NCBI GenBank assembly: GCA_013416795.1
Contig: RQSC01000020.1
Span: forward strand, 205,074 to 231,658
Source: Prasinococcaceae sp. CCMP 1430
Lineage: Eukaryota; Prasinodermophyta; Palmophyllophyceae; Prasinococcales; Prasinococcaceae
Reading direction: 5' to 3'
DNA: 26,585 nucleotides
Shown here piece by piece: positions 1 through 8,724 of this stretch (the first letter of the stretch is position 1; each line of letters opens with the position of its first letter). The notes under the pieces are model-generated. The model saw only the letters and a list, made by a program, of their open reading frames with translations. It searched no databases and was not told where the DNA came from. The translations under genes were made by a program, and so were the position numbers.

Positions 1-93
<93 letters not shown>
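1..93. repeat. Poly-G run at window start
   Basis: The first 93 bases are all G, followed abruptly by mixed sequence. No other G run in the window comes close to this length. The simplest explanation is a sequencing or assembly artefact at a contig end, since dark-cycle poly-G reads are common on two-colour sequencers. A real G homopolymer cannot be excluded from the sequence alone. Confidence 0.9.
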
Positions 94-94
<1 letters not shown>

Positions 95-263
95 CGAACG
101 CCAGCGCGCCGGCTCCGCCAGCGCGATGCCGCGGCGTCGGCGGCCGCCGAGCGCGCGCCGAGGCGAGCCCGCTCCCCCCTCACTGCGCACACCCCCCGCA
201 CCTCGGCGCCGCTTCTCGTTCTTTGCAAAAAATGGGTCGAGCCCGGGCGGCCGCGCGCCGCGC
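94..263. other. COX5B 3' flank, no gene seen
   Basis: GC-rich sequence lying 3' of the minus-strand COX5B gene. I see no convincing coding frame and no TGTAA motif in the minus orientation. The short AT-richer patch around 217-235 is the only compositional break. Confidence 0.5.
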
Positions 264-770
264 TCACTCGGCGATGCGCTGCAGCTGGAACCACTGGCCG
301 AAGAGCTCCTTCTTCTCGCCCTCCCTGATGACCATCCAGCGCACGTTGGAGTCGTCCATGGGGTCGGCCACGCCGATGATGCGCTCCGAGTACGCGGACG
401 GCACCATCACGGGGTCGTCCAGCGTGCCGAACGGCGCGTTCACCCAATCCTGCGAGAAGAGGTTCTCACCCTTGAGCGCCGCCTCGAGCTCGACGCGCTC
501 AAGGCCGGTCGTCTTAATGAGGTCGTCCTCCGTGATGTTGCCGGCCGAGCCGCCGTGCACCGGGTCGTACTTGGGCGCGTCAGGGTCCACGGGCGCCATG
601 TCCTGCGGCTCCGAGCCCGCAGCGGGTGCAGTGGTGTGCATCCAGCTGCGCGCGGTCGCCGCCGGCGCGCGCGCGGCCTCCGCCGCGGCCGTTACGCGCC
701 GGGAGAGCCGCTTCGGCCGCCCGCGCGCGTGCCTCCGGGGGAACGCGGGCGGGTCCCATGCATGCAACAT
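264..770 (-). CDS. COX5B: Cytochrome c oxidase subunit 5b-like protein lacking zinc cysteines
   Basis: Nuclear-encoded subunit of mitochondrial complex IV, 168 aa from the ATG at 770. Residues 1-45 are rich in Arg and Ala and look like a mitochondrial presequence. From about residue 88 the protein follows the COX5B family: a TGLER segment, FGTLDDPVMVPS (residues 114-125), SERIIG (128-133) and a C-terminal GEKKELFGQWFQL strand. Family members bind zinc through four cysteines, one pair after the RIVG strand and a CPxC pair near the end. Here those positions are Val and other residues, and the whole protein contains no cysteine. An in-frame ATG at 827 would add 19 residues, but that stretch is telomere-like repeat sequence, so 770 is preferred. 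A spliced first exon is also possible, because an acceptor-like GCGCAG precedes codon 43. The family assignment is strong; the exact start is uncertain. Confidence 0.8.
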   Translation of the reverse strand: MLHAWDPPAFPRRHARGRPKRLSRRVTAAAEAARAPAATARSWMHTTAPAAGSEPQDMAPVDPDAPKYDPVHGGSAGNITEDDLIKTTGLERVELEAALKGENLFSQDWVNAPFGTLDDPVMVPSAYSERIIGVADPMDDSNVRWMVIREGEKKELFGQWFQLQRIAE

Positions 771-962
771 GTGAAACTTGAACCCTGACTTAACCCTATT
801 GACAACCTCAACCTCAGGGTGTCGCATGGCGGGAAAACGCGGCGAGAAGCGGCAAATCTGCTGGGCGGCCGGCGGGCACTGCCGGCCGCCCACTGCCACA
901 GTGCGCCGCTGGGAGGTGGCTGCGCGCGTGGGCCGGCGGCCCCTCGAGGAGAAAGGCGGTTC
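771..962. repeat. COX5B upstream region with telomere-like block (780-822)
   Basis: On the minus strand, 780-822 contains degenerate GGGTTA-like units: AGGGTTCA, AGGGTTAA and a doubled GAGGTT. Similar blocks occur at 1104-1162, 15878-15917 and 20541-20556. The rest of the stretch is GC-rich and shows no gene. Confidence 0.5.
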
Positions 963-1082
963 TTATGGCAAGGTCCGCTCGCACACGCAGAAGGTGCTGA
1001 GCTGCGCGAGCAGCGCCTCCTTGATCTCCTTCTGCTGCTCCTTGCCGCGCCCGCGCGCGCCCCCGCCGCCGCCTCCGCGCAT
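963..1082 (-). CDS. Possible 39-aa small protein or terminal exon
   Basis: A minus-strand ATG at 1082 opens a 40-codon frame ending in TAA at 963-965. It encodes a Gly/Arg-rich start (residues 1-13) followed by a segment with protein-like composition, KEQQKEIKEALLAQL, and then STFCVCERTLP. The helical Glu/Lys/Leu pattern is unlike the Arg/Pro-rich translations of non-coding GC-rich DNA around it. AT-richer sequence with an AGGGTTC element lies just upstream, where a 5' untranslated region would be. I do not recognise the family. It could be a free-standing small gene, or an exon with a donor at the GTGTGC inside the Cys codons. The evidence is composition only. Confidence 0.3.
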   Translation of the reverse strand: MRGGGGGGARGRGKEQQKEIKEALLAQLSTFCVCERTLP

Positions 1083-1648
1083 GCGTTTTGACAATTAAAA
1101 AGAACCCTACGCACGAGAGTTCGGGGAATAAACCTCAAACACCCAACCTCAACCAAAAATCGCGCTGCGCAAATCTCGGTCGGGCGCGCGCGTGGAGAGG
1201 AGGGGACTGGCAGGCCGGGAACTGCCCAGGCCTCTACGAAATTGGGTGTACGCCCGGGGTTCAGGCCAACAAGGAGATGCCTCTCCGGCGCCAGAAAACC
1301 CGGCGCTGGATCCGAAAACGTGCACCACTCGAACGGGTGCGGAGGCGCACAAATCATCATCCTGGCCGGTTCCCCCGTTGCCCCGACCGAAACGGCGACA
1401 CGCTTGCAGCAGCGCACCGCCGCCTCGCCGCGGGGCGCCGCACGCGTGGCGCTGGAGGGGGGCGGGAGAGGGGGCGAGGGGGTCATGCATGAGGGGGTTA
1501 CGATGGGTGTGGGGTTGGAGAGGCGAAGGGAGGAGGGATGGGGTGGTGCGCGCAAGGATTGAGGAGCGCCACACGCCCCGCAGGGAAGCGGCGGGGCGAG
1601 GGCGGGGGAGGGGGGGGAGACGGAGGCGCGTACTGGGCGAAGGGCGTC
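1083..1648. other. Intergenic region with telomere-like block (1104-1162)
   Basis: This stretch separates the small minus-strand ORF from the plus-strand coiled-coil gene. Positions 1104-1162 read, on the minus strand, as GGTTGAGGTTGGG and TAGGGTTC units like those at 780-822. Positions 1440-1620 are purine-rich on the plus strand (GGGAG/GGAGG runs). All frames are open for long stretches, but none shows family similarity, so I annotate no gene. Confidence 0.4.
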
Positions 1649-3114
1649 ATGACCGGCCAGGTGCGCGGGCGGGCGGCCTGCCCCCTCGGCGGCGCGGCAG
1701 CGTATGTGGGTGGGAGGGGTGGAGCGAGCGAAGCGGCGTCCGGAGCAGAGCGCAGCGCGGCGCGGATCTGGCTGACGCGCGCGAGCGCTGCCGCCCCCGC
1801 CGCACCCGCCCGCGGCGCTCGTCGCGCGCTCACCCCGGCGTACAGGAGGTGCTCGAAAACGCCGCCGCGGCAGCAGCAGCAGCAGCAGCCGAGGGCGCCG
1901 CCGCCGCCGCGGAAGGCGCGATGGGCGCAGGCGCGAGTGCTGCGCCCGACGCGCCCAAGCCACTCGTCCCCGCCGGCGAAGGCGTGGCCGAGCCAGGCTG
2001 GGGTGACGCCGCAGCGGTGGGCGACTTCCTGCGCATATTGGAGGAGCATAGGCAAGCGTGCGAGCGGAGCGGGCAGTACATGGAGGCGGAGGTCGCCGCT
2101 CGCCGCCTGAAGGAGCTGCGCGCGCACGAGGAGGCGAGGAGGCGCGATGTGCTCAAGGTGCGCGCGCCGGTCGCTCATGCGGCCCACCGCGCGCCGCGCC
2201 GCTGCCGTCGCGCGGAACCTCTGCTCACCGTGCCCGCTCGGGGACGAGGCGCGAGGCGCTGCGATGATCCATGGCGCGCGAGCGAGCTGCGCTCCTGACA
2301 CGGCGCCGACGCGCCATGCTTGCAATTCATGGCACTGCACGGTGCTCGCGCGCTCGGATCGCTGGCGGTCGCGCATCACGCTACTCCGCCCTGTCCGCCC
2401 ACGCAGGCGGAGCAAACCGCGGCGCGGCTCGGACTGGAGGAGGCCCACCTGGCCGAGTTCAGCCGCTTTAACGTCGCGTGGGACGCTCGTCTCGCCGAGC
2501 ACGAGTCACGCGCGGCGCACCTCGTGGACGACATGCAGGCTCGGCACGCGAGCGAGCTGGAGTCATACCGCGCAAAGGCGGCGTCCAAAACCGAGCAGAA
2601 GCCCAAGTTCTCCAAGGACTTGCTCAATCTGCGCGCGATCCAGGCGACCCTCGCCAAGCAGCAGGAGTACGCCGAGGCGCACAAAGTCAAGCAGAAGGCC
2701 GACGCGCTGGAACGGCGCGAGCTTGGTCGTATGGCAGAGGAGCGAGCGCTGGCGAGGGAAGCACTCGAGGCGAAGTTTGTTGCCAAGCAGCGGTTGGAGC
2801 AGCGCGTGCTCGTCAAGCGCGCCGAGACGGGCCGCGGCGAGCAGAAAAGGCAACGGCAGGCGGACATGGAGCGGCTGCTGCAGCGCTATGCCAACGCTAA
2901 ACACGCGCTCGAGAAGGCGCAGCAGGCGGCCCGCGCAAGGCTCGAGCGCGAGCTCAAGATGACGTCGTGGGCGTCCAAGAAAGCCGGCGGCGGCTCGAGG
3001 GGCGCGTCGTCGCCGGTGGGGCGCAAGCAGTCGACGCGCCAGCCGACTGCGGGCAAGACAATGTCGAAGCTGGGCTCCCAGGTTAAGCCCGGGCTGGCGG
3101 CCGGTCGGTCGTAG
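1649..3114 (+). CDS. Coiled-coil protein of unknown function, three exons
   Basis: Proposed exons are 1649-1660, 1846-2157 and 2407-3114, giving 343 aa. The second intron (2158-2406, GTGCGC...CGCAG) is well supported: it joins RRRDVLK to AEQTAARLGL in frame within a continuous helix. The first exon (MTGQ) is inferred, because its CAG/GT donor and the TACAG acceptor at 1845 keep the frame. The ATG at 1921 is the fallback start. After an Ala-rich stretch (CAG/GCC repeats, 1858-1920), nearly the whole protein is a charged coiled coil. Conserved-looking segments are FLRILEEHRQACERSGQYMEAEVA, FSRFNVAWD, KFSKDLLNLRAIQATLAKQQ and ERLLQRYANAKHALE. I recall similar long helical proteins from ciliates, oomycetes and trypanosomatids, but no assigned function. 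The C-terminal 60 residues are basic and Ser/Gly-rich. Confidence 0.75.
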
Positions 3115-3246
3115 GACCGCGTGGCGCGTCCGGGGGCCTCTTGCCGAACGCTTGCGCGGGCGACAATGGGCGCGTGCCCATAATGTACAAACATTTTTAC
3201 ATGCTTGCGCGTCGTGCCTCGCGGGCGTCGAGACAGCTGGCGCAGC
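3115..3246. terminator. Convergent 3' ends with TGTAA (minus) at 3197-3201
   Basis: A short, relatively AT-rich spacer between the coiled-coil gene (+) and the acetyltransferase (-). The minus strand carries TGTAAAAATG about 45 nt after the acetyltransferase stop, a likely poly(A) signal. The plus strand has TGTAC at 3184-3188 but no TGTAA. Confidence 0.4.
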
Positions 3247-4075
3247 TCACGTCGCCTCCCAGCGCAAGACCACGAGCTCGTCGTCCGCGACAGCCCTTGC
3301 GACGACGGCGCCGATGGCCGCTTCCGCACGCAGCGCCAGTGGCACAGCGTCGCTGCCGCGCGCGACAGTCTGGCGGCGCACCTGGCGCGTCAGCGCATGT
3401 CCCGCGCGCGCTCGGCTGCGCTCGCCATCGAAGCGTCAGCGCGCACCTCGAAGCCGAAGCGTTCCATGTACCACCCCGCGCTGCCGGCCAGGGTGAGCGC
3501 GAAGACGCGCGCCCCAGCGGGCACGTCGCCTAGCAGCCTCTGCACGATGCTCGTTCCAATGCCCCGCCCGCGTCGCTCGCGCGACACGACGACACTCGCG
3601 AGCTCCAGGCTGGCCGAGGCGCGCCGCGGCGCGCGTCAGCCCGATGTCGAGGCGCGCATGCCGCGGCGAGCGCGTGCGAGCGGTGCGAGGAACGGCACCT
3701 TTTCGCCTCGTCCCCGCACGGCTTCAGCTGCCCCGCGCCAACGACCTCGCCGCCCTCGTCCGCATAGATGACGAAGCGGTCGGGCGCCGTCAGCCCGAGC
3801 GGGTTCATGCCCTCGCTGAGCACCATCGCCGCAACCGCGGGCACGTCGCGCGCCTCCCCGCGCCGCAGCGCGGCCCGAGGGCGCGCAGCGCGGGGGGCGC
3901 CGCGGCGGCCGCGGCCGCCATCGGCGCTTTGGACGTCGGTGCTTCCCGCGCCCTGCGCCCCGCTGGGCGCAAGTGGCGCGGCGCAGCAGCGCCGCTCCGC
4001 TCCGCCGGGCAGCTGCTCCGCGTCTGACGATTTTTGCTGCGCGGAGCAGAGAAGCGCCCGAGTGCGCGCACCCAT
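3247..4075 (-). CDS. GNAT-family N-acetyltransferase, three exons
   Basis: Exons run 4075-3699, 3609-3447 and 3381-3247, giving 224 aa. Introns are 89 nt (3698-3610) and 65 nt (3446-3382). Exon 1 carries the acceptor-side start of the fold, ALRRGEARDVPAVAAMV, then NPLGLTAPDRFVIYAD and VVGAGQLKP. Exon 2 carries LELASVVVSRERRGRGIG, which includes the acetyl-CoA-binding RxxGxG/A loop, and the WYMERFGFE strand. Exon 3 encodes a strand and helix ending in AVADDELVVLRWEAT. Skipping the second splice would end the protein after RDMR, cutting off a segment that is clearly protein-like, so I prefer the spliced model. The first 75 residues are Arg/Ala/Ser-rich and could target an organelle. The architecture resembles plant and algal GNATs with an MNPLGL motif. 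The substrate is unknown. Confidence 0.7.
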
Positions 4076-4285
4076 TCATTTTGATATGCGTGTGGGTGGT
4101 GTCCAAAACGAGTGGGGGCATTCATCACTGCCAAGTGGGGCCGCAGGGGGATGGCCTCTGCCCGAAAAACTTGTCGGGACATGAACCTTTCTTTATGCAG
4201 CGCGAGTACTACTCCACTGCTGGTGTCTTAGTGCCAGTGCTGCGTGCGACCGCGGCTGGTCGTCACACCTACAGTGTGGTGTGCG

Positions 4286-5842
4286 CTACATGCCGTCGGA
4301 GTCATAGTTCCCTCCCAGGTCGGCGTCGGTATCGAGCCTCTTCGGCATGTTTTTGATCACCACCTGTGCGAACTCGGAGCACGAAACGAGCGTCGCGCCT
4401 GCGGGCATGAGGCGGTGGAAGTCGTAGGTCACCATCTTCGCCAGCAGTGCGCCCTCGACTCCCGCGATCACCTCGTCCGCGGCCTCGCCCCACCCGAGAT
4501 AGCGCAGGAGCATTTCGCCCGACAGAATCATGCTCGTGGGGTTCACCTTGTCGAGGTTGGCGTACTTGGGCGCCGTGCCGTGCGTAGCTTCAAAGATGGC
4601 GTGTCCGGTTTCCGGGTTCATGTTGCCGCCTGGGGCTATTCCAATGCCTCCGACCTGCGCCGCGAGCGCGTCGGACAGGTAGTCGCCGTTCAGATTCAGA
4701 GTGGCGACGACGTCGAAAGTCTCGGGGCGGGTGAGCACCTGCTGGAAAGAGATGTCCGCCAGCACGTCACGCACAAGCAGCTTGCTTCTGAACTTCCCCC
4801 AGCCATGGCTGCTGCCAATGGATTCAATGATGCCGCGCACCTCGGCCACAGCGTCCTCTTGTTGCTCGGGCGAGAAGCTGTCGAAGCCGGGGTGAATGGC
4901 GCGCGCGTTCTCTTCGAACGTGAGCGCAGAGTTCGCGTCGGCGTTCGCGAGCACGTGGCTTTCCCGCTCGGTCACGCACTGGCTTCGAAATTCCGGTGAC
5001 GTGGCCACTGCATAGCCCCATTTGACGAAAGCGCCCTCGGTGTGCTTCATTATGTTGCCCTTGGCGACCATGGTCACAGACTTGCGCCCGCTCTCTAACG
5101 CGTACTGCAGCGCAGCGCGCACGAGCCGCTGGCTCCCTTCCTTCGATACTGGCTTCACGCCGAACGCGGAAGTGTCGGGGAATCTCACCTTGCGGAAGCG
5201 ATTCGGGAAGAGCTCCTGGAGGGAACGCGCGAAGGCAGCGCACTCCGGCGTCCCCTGCTCCATTTCGATGCCGGCATAGATGTCTTCGGTGTTCTCTCTG
5301 AACACGACAACGTCGACGGCCTGCGGCTTGCGCACGGGAGAAGGCACGTTGGCAAAGTGGCGCACGGGGCGCTGACACACGTACAGATCGAGCTCCTGGC
5401 GGAGCGCGACGTTCAGGGAGCGGATACCGCTTCCCACGGGAGTGGTGAGGGGGCCCTTGATGCCCACAGAGTAATCGCGAAAAGCCTCCATAGTCCCTCG
5501 CGGCAGCCACTCGCCGGTGCGGTGGAAGGCCTTTTCGCCGGCGTACACCTCCATCCACTCAATGCGCCGGGCGTCGCCATAGGCGGCAGCGACCGCCGCG
5601 TCCAGCACGCGCCTCGCGGCCGCCCAGACGTCTGCGCCAACGCCATCGCCCTCGATGAATGGCACTATCGGCCTGCGAGGCACGACCAGGCGCATCTGGT
5701 CTCCATCTTTGTCGATCTCAATACGGTGCGGTGCCGACGGCAGCGCAGCGGCCGCCCCGAGCGTCCTCGACACGCACGCGCGCGCCGGTTGAAAGAGGGC
5801 GGGCGAGGCTGTGCCGCGACGGAGCAGCGCCGCAGCGAACAT
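4286..5842 (-). CDS. IDH: NADP-dependent isocitrate dehydrogenase, bacterial type, presequence-like N-terminus
   Basis: Oxidative decarboxylation of isocitrate to 2-oxoglutarate, 518 aa, single exon. Residues 1-45 ([10 protein letters not shown]..., Arg-rich, no acidic residues before residue 42) look like a mitochondrial presequence. The core follows the E. coli Icd lineage rather than the usual eukaryotic NADP or NAD enzymes: [10 protein letters not shown] (62-71), [21 protein letters not shown] (129-149), [13 protein letters not shown] (181-193), [25 protein letters not shown] (383-407) and [15 protein letters not shown] (421-435). The Ser of GIRSLN (S142) matches the serine phosphorylated in E. 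coli Icd. K426-Y427 match the Lys-Tyr pair that selects NADP; NAD-using homologues have Asp-Ile there. Residues about 285-345 form an insertion relative to E. coli. The gene is divergent from the oxygenase gene, with 463 bp between the ATGs. Confidence 0.93.
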   Translation of the reverse strand: MFAAALLRRGTASPALFQPARACVSRTLGAAAALPSAPHRIEIDKDGDQMRLVVPRRPIVPFIEGDGVGADVWAAARRVLDAAVAAAYGDARRIEWMEVYAGEKAFHRTGEWLPRGTMEAFRDYSVGIKGPLTTPVGSGIRSLNVALRQELDLYVCQRPVRHFANVPSPVRKPQAVDVVVFRENTEDIYAGIEMEQGTPECAAFARSLQELFPNRFRKVRFPDTSAFGVKPVSKEGSQRLVRAALQYALESGRKSVTMVAKGNIMKHTEGAFVKWGYAVATSPEFRSQCVTERESHVLANADANSALTFEENARAIHPGFDSFSPEQQEDAVAEVRGIIESIGSSHGWGKFRSKLLVRDVLADISFQQVLTRPETFDVVATLNLNGDYLSDALAAQVGGIGIAPGGNMNPETGHAIFEATHGTAPKYANLDKVNPTSMILSGEMLLRYLGWGEAADEVIAGVEGALLAKMVTYDFHRLMPAGATLVSCSEFAQVVIKNMPKRLDTDADLGGNYDSDGM

Positions 5843-6305
5843 CGTGGGGCGTTTCGCCGGCGCAGCGGCGCTCGAGCGGTTGTCACGAAGGCTGAGTCAG
5901 CAGCTCTCTCTGATAGCACGCAGGTGGCAGGTGCAGCCTGCCCCTGCCTACGCTACGTCTTCAAGTCCAAACGGGCGGTCGTGGGTCTCTGCCGCCGCCG
6001 CTGCGCACCGCTGCTCTCAGATGCGCCGCGGGGGCGGCAGCGCTGGTGTGGCACGCCGCGCTTGCGCGCAGCGCGGTGCGGCGCGGTACGCACGCGCACA
6101 ACCGCGCACGCACGTGGCGCGTTCGTTCGTTCGTGCGGGCAGCGCAGAAATGTCGCTGCGAGGGACGAAAAAATGCAGGCTTGGAAAGACGCCGGCGACG
6201 TGCGCCAACAGCCCGCCCGTGTCGCCGCCACATGGCGCGCGGCGCGCACCCTGGCTCCTCCCCAGGCCCCTCCCCCGCGCGCCCGCCAACGCCTCTGGGT
6301 TCGCA
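5843..6305. promoter_or_regulatory. Divergent intergenic region, IDH / oxygenase
   Basis: A 463-bp stretch between the IDH start (minus) and the preferred oxygenase start (plus), so it should hold both promoters. It contains a GTTCGTTCGTTCGTG run at 6121-6135 and several CACGTG-like or CGCACG words, but no TATA-like box that I trust. An in-frame ATG at 6150 would add 52 basic, Pro/Ser-rich residues to the oxygenase, possibly a targeting peptide. Confidence 0.4.
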
Positions 6306-7438
6306 ATGGCGCTCGGCGCGCTCGCGCGCGAGCTCGCGCGGCGCGGGACGGCACGTGTGGCGCGGCCAGACTGGCGCGAGCGCGACATGCTCGGCGCGGG
6401 GCGAGCGGGCGCGGCAGCTGCGGCCGAGGCGCTGCGCGGGCTCGCCGGTGCTGCGCGGAGACTTGGCGACGAGGCGACCGAGCGGCGCGCCACATCGCGC
6501 CTCGTGACGGCGCTGCAGTGGACCGGCGACTCGCGCGACGCCGCCGAGGCGGAGGCGGTCGCGCGCGCTGCCGAGGGCAGGTTGTGGGGCGATTGGCGGC
6601 AGCGGCCGCTGGACTACGTCCCAGCGCTGCCGCCGCGCGGCGGCTTCCCTGACCCAGACATTGCGGGCCTGTCCGCAGCGCTTGGCGCGCTGCGCGCACT
6701 CACTGCGCTGCGCGACGACGCGCTCGCTGCCGAGGCGTCGGCCTTCGTCGCGGCCGCAGGCGCGACGCAGCCCGAGGGATTGGTCGACGCGCGCGCCGCC
6801 GCGCTGGCGGGCGCGAGCTGGACGCACGTGCGGTTGGACGCGATGGCCGCCACAGCCGACGGCCGCGAGGCCATGCGCGAGCGGGCTCCTGCCGTCGCCA
6901 TGCTCGCGCACGCGCTTTGCGCCGCCGCGCAGGATGCGGGCGCACCCGTCCTCTCGTACCGCCTGAGTGCGCTCACGCTCGGCATGCCCGCCGAAGAGGG
7001 TGCACGCCGCCGACTGCACATCCGCCCGCACGTGGGACCGACGAACGCGCACTGGACGGTCCACGTGCCGCTCATCATGCCTTCGCGCGAGCTCGCAACG
7101 GCGAAGCTCACCGTCGGAGGCGAGCGCCGCGAGTGGCGTCTGGGCGAGCCGATTCTTTTTGACGACAGCTACGAGCACGAGGTCTGTGCCTTGCGCCCCG
7201 AAGCGCGCGCGCGCGCGAGTGCGCGAGCTCATGTGGACAGGCCAGGCGCGCCGCGCCTGCTGGCCCACGTACGCCCGCTGACCTTGCGCGGCACGAGCAG
7301 GTGACGTTTGAGGCGGCGACGGGAGCGGGCGAGGCGAGGCAGGAGGAACTCAAGCGCATTGTGTTCGACGCCACGCTCGCTCGGCCCGGCGCGGGCGCGG
7401 CAGCTGCGCCGCCGGCGGCCTCGCCGTTCGACATGTGA
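6306..7438 (+). CDS. Aspartyl/asparaginyl beta-hydroxylase-type 2OG oxygenase, two exons
   Basis: Exons 6306-7181 and 7301-7438 give 337 aa. The 119-nt intron (7182-7300) joins SYEHE to VTFEAATG, so the second metal His lies at the junction. The C-terminal half matches the Asp_Arg_Hydrox family: SALTLGMP, RPHVGPTNAHWTVHVPLIMP (240-259), LTVGGERREWRLGEPILFDDSYEHE (268-292). H242 and H291 are the expected iron ligands. G244 sits where other 2OG oxygenases have Asp or Glu, as is typical of the AspH subfamily, which uses only two His. The N-terminal 215 residues are helical and Ala-rich, with a KPLDYVP-like entry (RPLDYVP, 100-106). Reading through the intron gives a different C-terminus ending at 7304. 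The start could be 6150 instead. The substrate is unknown. Confidence 0.8.
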
Positions 7439-7743
7439 GCACGGCGGTGCCACGATGGCAGCTGGGAGCAGCTGGCAGCTGCCAAGCGCGCGCAAACGTC
7501 GAATGCGCAGCGCACTGCTCCCACGAGTGCCCACGCGAGGCGGTCTCGCTGCGCATTCCACATAATTACGAATCATGTTACATATCACATAAACTAACGG
7601 GCGAGTCGTGCGTGTGCGTGGCCGCGCGCCGACGAGATGAGTGCGCTGGGGGCGGGGGCGAGCCGCTGCCTGCCTCAGGCTGCGCGCCACACCGCCCGGT
7701 GCGTGTGCGTTGGGGGGCACACGCGCGATGCAGGCCTGGCGGC
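7439..7743. other. Intergenic, with CAGCTG cluster and AT-rich patch
   Basis: A 305-bp stretch between the oxygenase and the TPM gene, both on the plus strand. Three CAGCTG hexamers lie within 23 bp at 7459-7481. An AT-rich patch (7560-7600) contains repeated CATA/ACAT words. Promoter elements for the TPM gene are expected here. I see no further gene. Confidence 0.4.
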
Positions 7744-8724
7744 ATGGCGCGCGGGGCGCAGGGGGCGCGCTGGCGGGAGCTGGCGGAGGCCGCGCTCGGC
7801 TCGGTGCGCGGCGCGGCGACGGCGGCGGCTGCGGCCATCTTGCTTTCGTGCTCGCCCGCCGGTGGGGCGCTCGCCTCTGAGGCGCCCGTGCAGGCGCCGC
7901 TGCTTATTGACGGCGCGAAGGTCTTCCGTAACGCGCAGGCAGGCGCGCTGCTTGAGAGCCGCCTCGAGCAGCTGCGCGACGCGAGCGGCCACCGCGTCGT
8001 CGTCATCACCCGCACTGGGCGCGATCCGCTGACGGGTGCACAGATCCTTGCCGTTGATGAGCCCGAGGTGCGCGATGCGCTGCGCGAGATGGGCGCGGAG
8101 GATGTGTTGGTCGTCGTGAGCACGGCAGAGGGTAAGCGCGCGCGGCTCCTCGCCCTTGCCCGCGCGCCCACGGATGCTGCAGAGACCCCGCGCTGACGCG
8201 CCCAACACTTTCCTACTGCAGGCAACATTCTGCAGTTCCGCGCGGGCGACGGCGTGGCCACGCTGCTGCCCGATGCGTTCTTCGCCGAGGAGGCCAATCG
8301 GTTCGGCAACCTCATCTTCGTGAGGGAAGAGGGTGTGGCGGAGGCCACGCGGCAGGCGGTCACGGCAATCGCCACGTGCCTGGAGAAGCCGGGTGGCTGT
8401 GTCGTTGTGCCCGGCGTGACCGGAACGCTGTGGGGCTTCAGCGCGGCGGCTGCGGCTGTGGCGGGCGTCATCGCGGGCGCGGCGACTTCGTACGGCCGCG
8501 CCTCGGGTGAGGGCGCTGCCAAAGGACTGCTCTATGCGAGTCCGCTGTGGATCTTCGCGCTCGGTGGGGTGTCGCTCTTTCCGGTTCTCGCTCGCGGGGG
8601 CACGATGCAGGGCGCGGCCGACGTGGCACTCTTCGTGGCGGTGCTCGCGCTCTTCGCGCGCGCGCGCGATCCTGGCGGGGCGGTCGCAGGCGACGCGCGC
8701 AATACGGACGACGATGAGTGGTGA
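7744..8724 (+). CDS. TPM-domain (TLP18.3/Psb32-like) membrane protein, two exons
   Basis: Exons 7744-8131 and 8222-8724 give 296 aa. The 90-nt intron (GTAAGC...TGCAG) joins VVVSTAEG to NILQFRAG and restores the domain. Residues 20-47 contain a hydrophobic Ala/Leu stretch ending in ASEA, like a thylakoid-lumen or secretory signal. The TPM domain spans about 52-183: LIDGAKVFRNAQAGALLESRLEQLRD, HRVVVITR, EDVLVVVS, and GVAEATRQAVTAIATCL. After it come three hydrophobic segments (about 199-218, 232-252, 258-275) and an acidic tail, TDDDEW. In plants and algae TLP18.3/Psb32 proteins sit in the thylakoid membrane with the TPM domain in the lumen and act in photosystem II repair; that role is inferred here. 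Three C-terminal spans are more than the single one usual in plant TLP18.3. A TGTAA motif lies 147 nt after the stop. Confidence 0.75.

Noticed and set aside
1190-1420. Protein-like stretches in several frames around 1190-1420
   Set aside because: All three plus frames and two minus frames look equally plausible, none matches a family, and no splice-consistent model emerged.
692-1963. Long open frame on the minus strand, 423 codons
   Set aside because: It begins at a non-ATG codon, overlaps other features, and is Arg/Pro/Ser-rich without family similarity. In such GC-rich DNA stops are rare in every frame.
3390-3446. Acetyltransferase C-terminus as read through (ending RDMR)
   Set aside because: Splicing 3446-3382 yields a 45-codon exon ending in ADDELVVLRWEAT, which looks like the real end of the fold. 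The read-through form is noted as a possible retained-intron product.
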